Positions 8,466-15,950 of a stretch of 64,000 bases of DNA are shown in pieces. Under the pieces are notes generated by a model. That model ran no database searches. It had not been told where the DNA came from and saw only the letters and a program-made list of their open reading frames with translations. The DNA lies in NCBI RefSeq assembly GCF_030817475.1, contig NZ_JAUSZJ010000002.1, forward strand, positions 4,292,626-4,356,625. The letters are read 5' to 3'. Numbering within the stretch: position 1 is the stretch's first letter; the number at the start of each line of letters is the position of its first letter. The DNA is from Streptomyces sp. V2I9. GTDB taxonomy: Bacteria; Actinomycetota; Actinomycetes; Streptomycetales; Streptomycetaceae. Position numbers and translations under genes: made by a program.

Positions 8466-8658
8466 CCGGCCCGGCCGGGCCGCGCGACCGCCACGGCCTC
8501 GGCCCGGGGGCCGGGGGCTCCTGCGGAGCGCGGCCGTCCAGATCCGGCCCCGGCCTACGCGGCGCCCGACTCCAGGGCCACGGTGTCTCCTGCTGGGTTG
8601 CCCGGCCGCTTCGTCCGGATCACTTCCGTCGGCCGAGGTTGTCGTTGAGGATGTACGT

Positions 8659-8856
8659 GTGACGACTCATCGCATCAGTGCTCTGATCTCGGTCTTCGGT
8701 GTCTTCGCCGGCATCCTGTTGCTTGTTCTCGGCATTCGGGAGTACCGCTCCGGGGCCTCGGTCCTGTGGCTCGTGTTCGGAGCCCTGGCCTCCCTCGGCG
8801 CGGTGCACGCGCTCGTGGTGGACGTACGGCGGCTCCGCACCGGGCAGGCCGGCTGA
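8659..8856 (+). CDS. Small two-helix membrane protein, unknown
   Basis: 65 residues from a GTG start with GAGG 7 nt upstream. Two hydrophobic segments, about residues 7-25 and 34-52, flank EYRSGAS; the tail RRLRTGQAG is basic. The family is not recognised, but such small two-helix proteins are common in Streptomyces. It lies 193 nt after kdpC and immediately before an IS remnant. Confidence 0.6.
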   Translation: MTTHRISALISVFGVFAGILLLVLGIREYRSGASVLWLVFGALASLGAVHALVVDVRRLRTGQAG

Positions 8857-8865
8857 GAGTGGTGC

Positions 8866-9010
8866 ATGCCGTTCCGGCCCCCGCCGCCGGACGTTGTTCG
8901 CGTGTGGCGGCGGCTGACGCGGAGGGGGCGCATCGAGCCGTTGTTCCCGGGGCGGACACCGCGGCGGGATGGCCGGTCACGGGATCACCGGGAAGTGATC
9001 GGCGCGATTG
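8866..9010 (+). mobile_element. Remnant of an IS5-type transposase, N-terminal part
   Basis: The reading frame from 8866 contains RIEPLFPGRTPRRDG followed by RSRDHREVIGAIV. This closely follows the N-terminal helix-turn-helix part of IS5-family transposases, where the pattern is RIEPLLPxRTPxRGGRWRDHREVIxAI. The similarity stops at about 9005, where the sequence enters the 3' end of the next minus-strand gene. No DDE domain or terminal inverted repeats are seen, so this is a dead fragment marking an old insertion or deletion. Confidence 0.6.
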
Positions 9011-9019
9011 TCTGCACGC

Positions 9020-9481
9020 TCAGGGATCGTCGTGGTCGCCGCCGGACGGGTCGTCCCTGGAGGTGCGCCGCCGGGCCTCGCGCTGTGTCCGCTCATGGAG
9101 CAGGTCCTGGAGCGGGTCCCTCACGTGGAAGCTGTGGTTGCCGGGGTGGCCGTCGAAGAGGCTGCACCACTGCCGGTAGCCCTCCCTGACGTGGTGGAGC
9201 CTGGCGGGGCACAGGGGGAGGGTGGTGAACCGGTGATGGACGCGGAGGCCGCCGTCGTTCCCGGTCCACAGGAACCACAGACCACGGGGAGGCTGCGTCT
9301 CAGCGGTCCACAGGTGTGCGGTGTGCTCGGTCTCGTCGGTGTGTTCGCCCAACTCACAGAGGACGAAGTCCATGTCCGCGAGGTGGTCGACCGCATCGTC
9401 GGGCCCTCCTCGCATGCCGAGGAGGGCGACGAGCGCTTCGCCGGCGGGGAGCGGAGTCACGGCGGTGCATTGCAGCAGCAC
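9020..9481 (-). CDS. Unknown 153-aa protein
   Basis: GTG start overlapping the stop of the upstream gene (TAGTG at 9479-9483), so translation is probably coupled. Acidic N-terminal half (DMDFVLCELGEHTDETEHT), then aromatic-rich segments (GLWFLWTGNDGG, GYRQWCSLFDGHPGNHSFHV) and a charged tail. No signal peptide or membrane segment. I do not recognise the family. It is the second gene of a two-gene minus-strand operon divergent from the HTH regulator; its 3' end abuts the IS remnant. Confidence 0.6.
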   Translation of the reverse strand: MLLQCTAVTPLPAGEALVALLGMRGGPDDAVDHLADMDFVLCELGEHTDETEHTAHLWTAETQPPRGLWFLWTGNDGGLRVHHRFTTLPLCPARLHHVREGYRQWCSLFDGHPGNHSFHVRDPLQDLLHERTQREARRRTSRDDPSGGDHDDP

Positions 9482-9993
9482 TACGGGTCGTTTCTGTCGG
9501 AAGCCGGAACGGCGGGCCCCTGGGCGATAGGGCCGACCGGCACCATGGGCGCCTGGCGGTCGGGGGCGGTCCTGTTCAGCGAGGCCATGGGCGTGCGGAC
9601 GGGAAGCGCTGCGCCGTCGCCCGCCAGGTGCTTGCGGTGCTCGGCCACGAGCCTGCGCAACAGCCGGGCCAGGTCGCGGACGTACGACCAGGCGGCGAAC
9701 ACGAGGCAGCCGTCGGCGGGCCCGTTGCCGAGCAACTGATCGGCCTCCAGCCACGAACCGCGCGCCTCGACACCTCCGCCGTCCCGTACGGCCGCGGCGA
9801 AGAGGGCGACCTGCCCCCTGATCAGCCGCGTGTAGTCGTCGATCTCCGTGCGGGTGGTCGTCCCGAGCTTGAGGCCGAGGGCTCCGTCCGCCGCCCGGTC
9901 CGCTTCTTCGGTGTCGAGCGGCAGTTCGGGCCCGCTCGGGACGGCGTTCTCCGTGGGCGGCTTCGACGGTCGGCTTTCCGTGACTTCTGGCAT
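9481..9993 (-). CDS. Unknown 170-aa helical protein
   Basis: The ATG at 9993 (MPEVTESRPSKPPTE) is chosen because AGGAG lies 7 nt upstream; an earlier in-frame ATG at 10080 has no such site. The N-terminal ~55 residues are acidic and Pro/Glu-rich. The rest is predicted helical, with DDYTRLIRGQVALFAAAVRD and YVRDLARLLRRLVAEHRKHL. Possibly a regulatory or scaffold protein; the family is not recognised. It is divergent from the HTH/DUF5753 gene at 10281. Confidence 0.6.
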   Translation of the reverse strand: MPEVTESRPSKPPTENAVPSGPELPLDTEEADRAADGALGLKLGTTTRTEIDDYTRLIRGQVALFAAAVRDGGGVEARGSWLEADQLLGNGPADGCLVFAAWSYVRDLARLLRRLVAEHRKHLAGDGAALPVRTPMASLNRTAPDRQAPMVPVGPIAQGPAVPASDRNDP

Positions 9994-10280
9994 GAGAGGG
10001 CTCCTGGCCTTCAAAGGCATGGGGGTGCGCACGAGTTGGAGGTTCGCGCTCCGCGACTGCGTCGCGCGCTCCATGAGCAACTGGTAGTAATCGTGGCATC
10101 GCAGCCAGTACCGTTGGAAGCGCCCCGACGTGATTCTGCGAGCGAGTTTTCACGTGAAGTGCCGTGCAGAAATGGTGCGTTGGCGACTTCGGGCGGGGCC
10201 TTCTGCGGGAGAGCAGAAGCGTCCTTGCGGGAGCGGGACATACTCCGTCACACTGGGTTACACGTACTGGGAGGCCGAAA

Positions 10281-11153
10281 ATGATCACGGACGCAGAGGC
10301 TGCGACTCCTGCCCTCTGTCGCCTCCAGTTAGGCCGTGAGCTCCGGCGACTGCGGCAGGGAGCGAACCTCACGTCCACGCAGGTGGTCCGCACCTTGTTG
10401 TGCAGCCCTTCCAAGCTGACGCGGCTGGAGCAGGGGGACAACGCGGTGGTCGAGCCCGCCGACGTCATGGCCCTCTGCGAGATCTACGGGGCCGACCACG
10501 AGACGCGGGCCGTGCTGGTCGGTTATGCGGCGGTGACCAAGACGAAGAAGGACTGGTGGCAGTCGCCCGAGTACAGGCCGGCCATCCCTCCGAGCTTCAA
10601 GGCGTTTCTCGCTCTCGAAGCGACCGCCGATGCTCTGCACGACTACCAGGCCGAGTTCGTTCCGGGGCTGCTGCAGACCGAGGAGTACGTCCGGGCCATC
10701 CATGAGCGAGCCCACGAGGGCCTGTCGCCCGACGAGATCGACCGTGTCGTCGCGGTCCGTATGACGCGACAAGAAGCCGTGCGCCGGGACACTCTTCCAC
10801 TCAAGTCCGCGTCGATCATCAATGAAGCCGTGCTGTACCGGCAGGTCGGAGGGGCGGCTGTGATGCGGGCGCAGCTTGAGCACTTGGCGGAAATGGTGTC
10901 TCACCCCTCCGTGACCCTCCAGATCGTGCCCTTCAAGGCCGGAGCGCATGCGGGCATGAACGGCGCCTTCACCTTGCTCCGCCTCGCGGACGCGCAACCG
11001 ATCGTCTACCTGGAGAACCTGGGCGGGGCGTCCGTCACCAGGCGACCGGGGAGCGTGCGGGTGTACGAGGAGGCGTTCACGGACCTCCAGATTCTCGCTG
11101 TGGGGAAACAGGAGTCCCTCAGCATGATTAGCAAAGCGATCAAGGAGCATTGA
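10281..11153 (+). CDS. XRE-family HTH regulator with DUF5753 domain
   Basis: 290 residues; GGGAGG sits 6 nt before the ATG. Residues about 13-70 are an XRE helix-turn-helix (LGRELRRLRQGANLTSTQVV, then SPSKLTRLEQGD). Residues about 100-280 are the DUF5753 domain with its hallmark EFVPGLLQTEEYVRAI, then VRMTRQEAV, LQIVPF and FTLLRLAD. These are WhiJ-like regulators that pair with small DUF397 proteins, exactly as here. The last ~30 nt, encoding MISKAIKEH and the stop, are part of the tandem repeat unit downstream. Confidence 0.9.
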   Translation: MITDAEAATPALCRLQLGRELRRLRQGANLTSTQVVRTLLCSPSKLTRLEQGDNAVVEPADVMALCEIYGADHETRAVLVGYAAVTKTKKDWWQSPEYRPAIPPSFKAFLALEATADALHDYQAEFVPGLLQTEEYVRAIHERAHEGLSPDEIDRVVAVRMTRQEAVRRDTLPLKSASIINEAVLYRQVGGAAVMRAQLEHLAEMVSHPSVTLQIVPFKAGAHAGMNGAFTLLRLADAQPIVYLENLGGASVTRRPGSVRVYEEAFTDLQILAVGKQESLSMISKAIKEH

Positions 11154-11156
11154 TTC

Positions 11157-11366
11157 ATGAACGTCAACGCCGTGCTGACCGGGGCCGAATGGTTCACGTC
11201 GAGTTACAGCAACGACCAGGGCGGTGCGTGCGTCGAGGGTGCGCGGTTGGGCGGGGTGGTGATGGCCGTGCGGGATTCCAAGGACCGTGAGGGCGGCACT
11301 TTCCTTTTCCGGGCCGCCTCGTGGGGCGTCTTCGTCGACGCCGTCAAGAAGGACGCCCTGATCTGA
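11157..11366 (+). CDS. DUF397 protein, copy 1
   Basis: 69 residues with the DUF397 core W(F)TSSYSNDQGG, CVEGARLGG, VAVRDSKD-type strand and the C-terminal W-x-x-F-V-x-x-x-K. Here the core reads AEWFTSSYSNDQGGACVEGA. DUF397 proteins act with the adjacent DUF5753 regulators and have been likened to antitoxin or co-repressor partners. It starts 3 nt after the HTH stop. Copy 1 differs from the others at Glu/Asp, Ala/Glu and Val/Ala positions. Confidence 0.9.
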   Translation: MNVNAVLTGAEWFTSSYSNDQGGACVEGARLGGVVMAVRDSKDREGGTFLFRAASWGVFVDAVKKDALI

Positions 11367-11367
11367 C

Positions 11368-11389
11368 GTCTGGCCCGGCCGGGCCAGAC
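11368..11389 (+). terminator. Perfect hairpin after DUF397 copy 1
   Basis: GTCTGGCCCGG and its reverse complement meet with no loop bases between the 11-bp arms, 2 nt after the stop. It lacks a T-run, so it may act as a weak terminator or RNA stabiliser that lowers expression of later copies. Confidence 0.5.
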
Positions 11390-11450
11390 CGTATCGCCGG
11401 AACAGCAGCCGCTCAGCATGATTAGCAAAGCGATCAAGGAGCATTGATTC

Positions 11451-11660
11451 ATGAACGTCAACGCCGTGCTGACCGGGGCCGACTGGTTCACGTCGAGTTA
11501 CAGCAACGACCAGGGCGGCGAGTGCGTCGAGGGTGCGCGGTTGGGCGGGGCGGTGATGGCCGTGCGGGATTCCAAGGACCGTGAGGGCGGCACTTTCCTT
11601 TTCCGGGCCGCCTCATGGGGCGTCTTCGTGGACGCCGTCAAGAAGGACGCCCTGATCTGA
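11451..11660 (+). CDS. DUF397 protein, copy 2
   Basis: 69 residues, almost identical to copy 1, reading ADWFTSSYSNDQGGECVEGA and RLGGAVMAVRD. It lies inside the second 294-bp unit and is preceded by a duplicated tail of the HTH gene (MISKAIKEH codons) that is no longer attached to any upstream frame. Same role as copy 1 if expressed. Confidence 0.88.
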   Translation: MNVNAVLTGADWFTSSYSNDQGGECVEGARLGGAVMAVRDSKDREGGTFLFRAASWGVFVDAVKKDALI

Positions 11661-11661
11661 C

Positions 11662-11683
11662 GTCTGGCCCGGCCGGGCCAGAC
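11662..11683 (+). terminator. Perfect hairpin after DUF397 copy 2
   Basis: Second occurrence of the 22-bp palindrome GTCTGGCCCGG/CCGGGCCAGAC, exactly 294 bp after the first. It is absent after copy 3. Confidence 0.5.
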
Positions 11684-11744
11684 CGTATCGCCGGAACAGC
11701 AGCCGCTCAGCATGATTAGCAAAGCGATCAAGGAGCATTGATTC

Positions 11745-11954
11745 ATGAACGTCAACGCCGTGCTGACCGGGGCCGACTGGTTCACGTCGAGTTACAGCAA
11801 CGGCCAGGGCGGCGAGTGCGTCGAGGGTGCGCGGTTGGGCGGGGCGGTGATGGCCGTGCGGGATTCCAAGGACCGTGAGGGCGGCACTTTCCTTTTCCGG
11901 GCCGCCTCGTGGGGCGTCTTCGTGGACGCCGTCAAGAAGGACGCCCTGGTCTGA
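11745..11954 (+). CDS. DUF397 protein, copy 3
   Basis: 69 residues, differing from copy 2 by an Asn-Gly in place of Asn-Asp (SYSNGQGGECVEGA) and a final Val instead of Ile. The downstream sequence is unrelated to that after copies 1 and 2, so this copy marks the right end of the amplification and is probably closest to the ancestral 3' flank. A weaker inverted repeat (CCCACCGGCCC at 11963 and its complement at 11994) follows. Confidence 0.88.
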   Translation: MNVNAVLTGADWFTSSYSNGQGGECVEGARLGGAVMAVRDSKDREGGTFLFRAASWGVFVDAVKKDALV

Positions 11955-12260
11955 CGCCGAGCCCCACCGGCCCTGTCCACCGCCGATGTGCGGGGGCCGG
12001 TGGGAGCCGAGGCCGTACGCCTGGCCCCGGTGCTTCGGCACCTCGGGCACCGGTGCCCGGCTCGCCATTGGGCGACAGCGCCGCCACCGCCTCCCCCGCC
12101 GATAGCCGATCTCGCCTGCCGTACGGAGTCTCCCGAGGCGGTTGACGGACCGCTCGGCGTGGTCGTGCCCTCCACGGCGACGAGTCGTGACGACACGAGC
12201 TGGGCTGCCCGACGCCACGTCATATGGGTGTGTCGATCACGGACTTGGATACTGTCCGAC
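11955..12260. other. Intergenic region after DUF397 array
   Basis: About 300 bases. Besides an imperfect hairpin at 11963-12004 that may end DUF397 transcription, I see no convincing gene, repeat or RNA. It probably contains decayed sequence, since the next feature is a broken gene. Confidence 0.4.
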
Positions 12261-12621
12261 CTGACCAGCACACCCGAAGCCACCATCGCGGTCCCGTTCC
12301 GCCGGATCAGGATCAGGGTGGGGGCCTGGTGTTCTGCGGCGAAGACGTCGCCCTCATCCGCCGCGATCGCCCCGGCTCCATCCACTACACCCCGCCCGGC
12401 GGCAACGTCGAGCACGGCGAGGATCTCGAAGCGGCCCTCGCCCGCGAACTCGCCGAAGAGCTCGACCTCGATATCGGCCAAGCAGCAGGCGGGACGACCT
12501 CATGTGGGTCGTCGACCAGCGCATCACCCGCCCTCTCCCGCCCGCACCGGCACAGGCTCCTCTTGATGGGCGTCTCCTTGATCGCTACGATCCGCTTTCC
12601 ATCGTTCGCGTGTGGTGGTGA
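12261..12621 (+). pseudogene. Nudix hydrolase pseudogene (at least two frameshifts)
   Basis: A Nudix protein can be read only by changing frame twice. The N-terminal piece TPEATIAVPFRRIRIRVG is in one frame up to a G-run near 12320. The core, GGLVFCGEDVALIRRDRP and the Nudix box GGNVEHGEDLEAALARELAEEL, is in a second frame. A third frame after about 12490 gives DLMWVVDQRITRPLP and a stop at 12621. No start codon is obvious. Intact relatives hydrolyse nucleotide diphosphate derivatives; this copy is almost certainly dead. Confidence 0.7.
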
Positions 12622-12686
12622 CTCCCGGCCCGGACGTGGCGGACGTCCGCCACGCGGGGGGAACAACGCATCGAAGGGCCGTCACG

Positions 12687-14037
12687 TTGAGTAAGAGTGC
12701 TGATATCTCGCGCCGCAGAGCCATGTTCGCCGGAGCCGCCACCGGACTGTCCGGCGTCGCCCTCGGGATGAGCGCGAGCCCCGCCGTTGCGGCCGAAGGT
12801 GACACTCCCTTGGACTGGTTCAACGTCAAGGACTACGGCGCGGTGGGGAACAGCGCGGGAGACGACACCGCGGCCATCCAGGCGGCCATCGATGCTGCGG
12901 CAGTCAAAGGCGGAACCGTCTACTTCCCCACCGGCCGGTACATCGTCAAGCCCACGGCCACCGGCCCCGCTCTGACGATCACCGGCGACGGGGTACGCCT
13001 GGTCGGCGCCGGCAGCAAGGCCGCGACGCTGGTGAAGGGAGCGCCGGGCCTCGTCCTGCGCATAGCGGGCATCCGGACCGACTCCAAGGGCGAGAAGCAC
13101 CGCCGGTACTGCTCGATCCAGGACCTCGGCTTCGACGGCAACGGCCGCACCGGTGTACTCCTTGAGCTGTACTACGCCAACAACTGCTACTTCCGCGACG
13201 TCTTCATGACGAGCAACTACGACATATGCATCGACGCGGTGGAGTTCTGGGACTCCCGCTTCTACAACCTCGTCATCGAAAAATCCACCGGCCCCGCCGA
13301 CAGCAAGGCCCACCCCAATATCTGGCTGCGCAATGCCTCGGCCACCAGCGGCTGGGGCTACAGCGAGGACAACAACAACCAGATCCACTTCACCGGCTGC
13401 CGCCTGGAAGGCTTCGGAACCGGCGCCCTGTGGATCACCGAAGGCGTCGTGAAGGGCCAGAACCCCAACGGCATCTACATCACGGACTGCAAGTTCGAGA
13501 GTTCGTACATGCAGGGCGGACCCCACATCAAGGTGGACGCCTCGTGCAAGCACATCCACGCCCGTAACATCTACGCCTTCGCGGGCAAGTTCGCCCAGGA
13601 CTACACCCCCAAGGCGCAGACCATCATCAACTGGGCGCCCCGAGCCAGCTCCCTGCAGGACGTCCTGATCGCCAACGGCTCCGTCGCCACCGTCAGCTCC
13701 GGTGTGGAGCTCTACTCGGGCCCCGGCTCGACCGCGGTCCTGAGCAACGTCGTAGGCCTGTACGGCACTGCCCCCACCGGCGCCCACATCTGGTACGCGA
13801 CCAGCACCGGCGACTTCCGCGTGGAGAACTCCTACGGCGACGTCGGGGTCCAGGCCCAGGGCAGCATTCCCGCCAAGAACCAACCCCAACCCCCCGCTGC
13901 GCCTGATCGCCGGCCCCGTCAGCGACGCCTCCTTCACCCGTCCCCCCGCAGACGGAACCCTCGCCGTCGACACCACCAACAAACGCCTCTACGTCAGGCT
14001 TGGCGGCACCTGGTCCTGGTCCCCCCTCAACACCTGA
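12687..14037 (+). CDS. Tat-exported right-handed beta-helix (pectate lyase 3-like) protein, 3' frameshift
   Basis: A TTG start with GAAGGG upstream gives a Tat signal (SADISRRRAMFAGAATG, cleavage near SPAVA-AEG) and about 390 residues of beta-helix. The helix opens with WFNVKDYGAVGNSAGDDTAA, the signature of the pectate-lyase-3 superfamily, and repeated turns follow. Substrate unknown: extracellular polysaccharide binding or cleavage is likely. Near 13880-13897, in a C-rich run, the frame is lost. Reading on one base later gives a sensible end (LRLIAGPVSDASFTRPPADG ... GGTWSWSPLNT) with a stop at 14037, whereas the original frame continues into low-complexity arginine-rich sequence to 14570. 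Treat as a frameshifted gene or a sequencing error. Confidence 0.72.
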
Positions 14038-15421
14038 CAGACACCCCACCTCTCTGCCTCCCGCCTGGCAGCGCCCCTGCACTGCCAGGCGGGAGACGCA
14101 TGAGAGGACGGCGGCGCCCATCAGCTCTCCCTGAACACGCCGTACAGAGCTCCGAGGCACCATGGCCAGGGACGAAGGGGAACCACTCCTGCGCGCCCGA
14201 GTCGGACCACATCGCTGCGGACAGGATCACGTCCACGAGCCTTTCCGCAGCGTCCGGGCGACCGTGGGCCCTGGCCGCTGCGGCCATCGTGCCCCGGCGC
14301 TCCGGATCGTCGAGGAGCGGGCCGACCGCCTCGCGCAGGTGGCCGCCGGTGACCTCGCCGAGGAGGGCGACCGCTGCCCCGGACTCCTCCAGGTGGCGGG
14401 CGTTGTGGGCCTGTTCGTTCCCGGCCGACGTGGCGAGCGGGATGAATACGGCGGGCTTGCCGAGGGCGGTCAGCTCGGCCAAGGTGCCCGCGCCGCTGCG
14501 GGAGATCACCAGATCGGCCAGGGCGAGCACGTCCGGCAGCTCCGGCCCGACGAAGGCCGTGAGGTGGTAACGGGTAGCGAGGGCCGCAGGCAAGCCCGCG
14601 GCGCGAGTGGACAGCGCCTCCTGGTGGGCGGGGCCGCACTGGTGCACCACGTTGGCGCGTTCCAGTAGCCACGGCAGTTCGCCGCCGACCACGTCGTTGA
14701 TCTGCTGTGAGCCTTGCGCGCCTCCGGTGACGTACACCGTCGGAAGGCGTCGGTCGAAGGCGTGGAGGCCGAGGGCAGTCACTGCTTTGTCCGGGTGGCC
14801 GGTCAGGATCTCCGGTCGTACGGGGTTGCCGGTGACCACCGCCGCCGACCGGACGCTCTCCGGCAGGAGCGGCAGGGTCGACTCCGAGGACACGGCGATC
14901 CGCGCGGCGGAGCCGGCGAGCTTCCGATTGGCGAGGCCGAGGCGGACGGTCTGCTCGTGCAGGACCAGCGGGACCCGGCACATCTTGGCGGCGAGCCCGG
15001 CCGGCACGGCTACGTAACCGCCCGTGGCGAGCACGACGTCCGGCCGGAAGGCGGAGACAGCGCTGCGTGCCCGGGCGACCCCGAGCGGCACGCGCGCCAT
15101 GTCCCGGACGTTGGCGGGCGACACCATTTTCAGCGGGTTCGCGTGACGCCGGATCTTGCCCGTGGCCACGGTGGTGAACGGGATGCCCTCTGCGCTCGTG
15201 ACCCGGGCCTCCAGGCCCTCCGCCGTGCCGATCCACAGGACGTCGAGGGTGCGGCCGGAAGCGGCCAGCCGTGCCTGCAAGGTGCGGATCGCGGTGAGAG
15301 CGGGGTAGGTGTGGCCGCCGGTGCCGCCTCCCGTCACGATCAGGCGGAAGACGGGCGTCTGCTGAGGCGCGTTGTTCACGCCGGGCACTCTAGTGGCTGC
15401 AGTCCGGTGATCGTTCGCCAT
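14027..15421 (-). CDS. MurG-like UDP-GlcNAc glycosyltransferase paralogue
   Basis: 464 residues in two GT-B domains. The N-terminal loop VTGGGTGGHTYPALTA (about 30-45) and FIPLATSAGNEQAHNARHLEE with ISRSGAGTLAEL in the C-domain are MurG hallmarks, which in MurG transfer GlcNAc to lipid I. The family is usually about 360 residues; this one has an N-terminal extension of about 25 and a low-complexity tail of about 70. The tail is encoded through the terminator hairpin shared with the convergent gene, suggesting an original stop was lost. It stands alone outside a dcw cluster, so it is probably an accessory paralogue or a natural-product/cell-wall glycosyltransferase rather than the essential MurG. 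Confidence 0.8.
   Translation of the reverse strand: MANDHRTAATRVPGVNNAPQQTPVFRLIVTGGGTGGHTYPALTAIRTLQARLAASGRTLDVLWIGTAEGLEARVTSAEGIPFTTVATGKIRRHANPLKMVSPANVRDMARVPLGVARARSAVSAFRPDVVLATGGYVAVPAGLAAKMCRVPLVLHEQTVRLGLANRKLAGSAARIAVSSESTLPLLPESVRSAAVVTGNPVRPEILTGHPDKAVTALGLHAFDRRLPTVYVTGGAQGSQQINDVVGGELPWLLERANVVHQCGPAHQEALSTRAAGLPAALATRYHLTAFVGPELPDVLALADLVISRSGAGTLAELTALGKPAVFIPLATSAGNEQAHNARHLEESGAAVALLGEVTGGHLREAVGPLLDDPERRGTMAAAARAHGRPDAAERLVDVILSAAMWSDSGAQEWFPFVPGHGASELCTACSGRADGRRRPLMRLPPGSAGALPGGRQRGGVSVRC
14058..14095. terminator. Bidirectional hairpin between beta-helix and MurG-like genes
   Basis: Perfect inverted repeat with 14-bp arms (CTCCCGCCTGGCAG and complement) around a 10-nt loop, 20 nt after the frame-restored stop of the plus-strand gene. 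The MurG-like frame reads straight through it. Confidence 0.75.
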
Positions 15422-15950
15422 GGCTCTCGGCGTCGGAGACGCCTGGGTCGCGCTGGCGGACAGGCTCTTCGCGTCGGCGGCCTCTGGTGCCGAACGGAAG
15501 TGCCGGGAGCTTGTCCTGAGGTCACGCGGTGACTGAGCGCAGACAGGTCAGGTGAGCACCGGAAAGCGCTGGTCACTGAAGTATCCAGCGTTCAAGAACG
15601 TGTACACCCGGAGGGATTCCCTGACGCGTTGGTCACGCCGTTGGTCATGGATAGGCCGGCTGATCCACAAAGCGCCTGGTCGAGCGACCACATGCTTGGA
15701 GCGACGACCGGGGCCGCCACCCCCCACAGGAGAGGCCCCGGCCGTCTTCCACGGGGTCGCAGCACGACCCCGTACTCATCTCTGCGCCATGACGGCGTTT
15801 TCTGTCACACCCGAGAGCCCCCACGGCGAATTGTTGTGAGTTGTACAAGTCATGGACGCGGCCCCCGCCGAGCACGTAGCGTGCTGGTTCGCGCAGGGTT
15901 GCGCAGCAGTTGACCAGCTGCGGACAAGGACGTCAGGGCGGGTACAGGGA
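15422..15950. other. Intergenic region between MurG-like and sigma genes
   Basis: About 530 bases between divergent genes. It holds an inverted repeat ACGGGGTCG/CGACCCCGT at 15751-15773 and a longer imperfect one (GGGGCC...GGCCCC) just before it, which could form a structured leader or terminator. The 100 bp before the sigma gene are less GC-rich and contain TTGTACAA at about 15840. A few short open frames exist but lack coding character. Confidence 0.45.

Larger units (their letters stand above)
11121..11957 (+). repeat. 294-bp tandem triplication carrying DUF397 genes
   Basis: The string AGCATGATTAGCAAAGCG recurs at 11121, 11415 and 11709, exactly 294 bp apart. Each unit carries the last codons of the HTH gene, the spacer with its ATTGATTC start context, and a full DUF397 ORF. 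Units 1 and 2 also have a perfect 22-bp hairpin. The third unit loses identity just after its stop codon. The copies differ by only a handful of bases, so the amplification is recent or homogenised. Confidence 0.92.

Noticed and set aside
8866..9189. Complete gene on the plus strand
   Set aside because: Only the first ~50 codons resemble anything (IS5 transposase); the rest is the complement of the 9020-9481 gene.
11121..11957. CRISPR array or IS because of direct repeats
   Set aside because: The units are 294 bp, contain complete ORFs, and have no spacers or transposase.
15420..15536. Small ORF divergent from the MurG-like gene
   Set aside because: About 38 codons, no ribosome site and no recognisable character.
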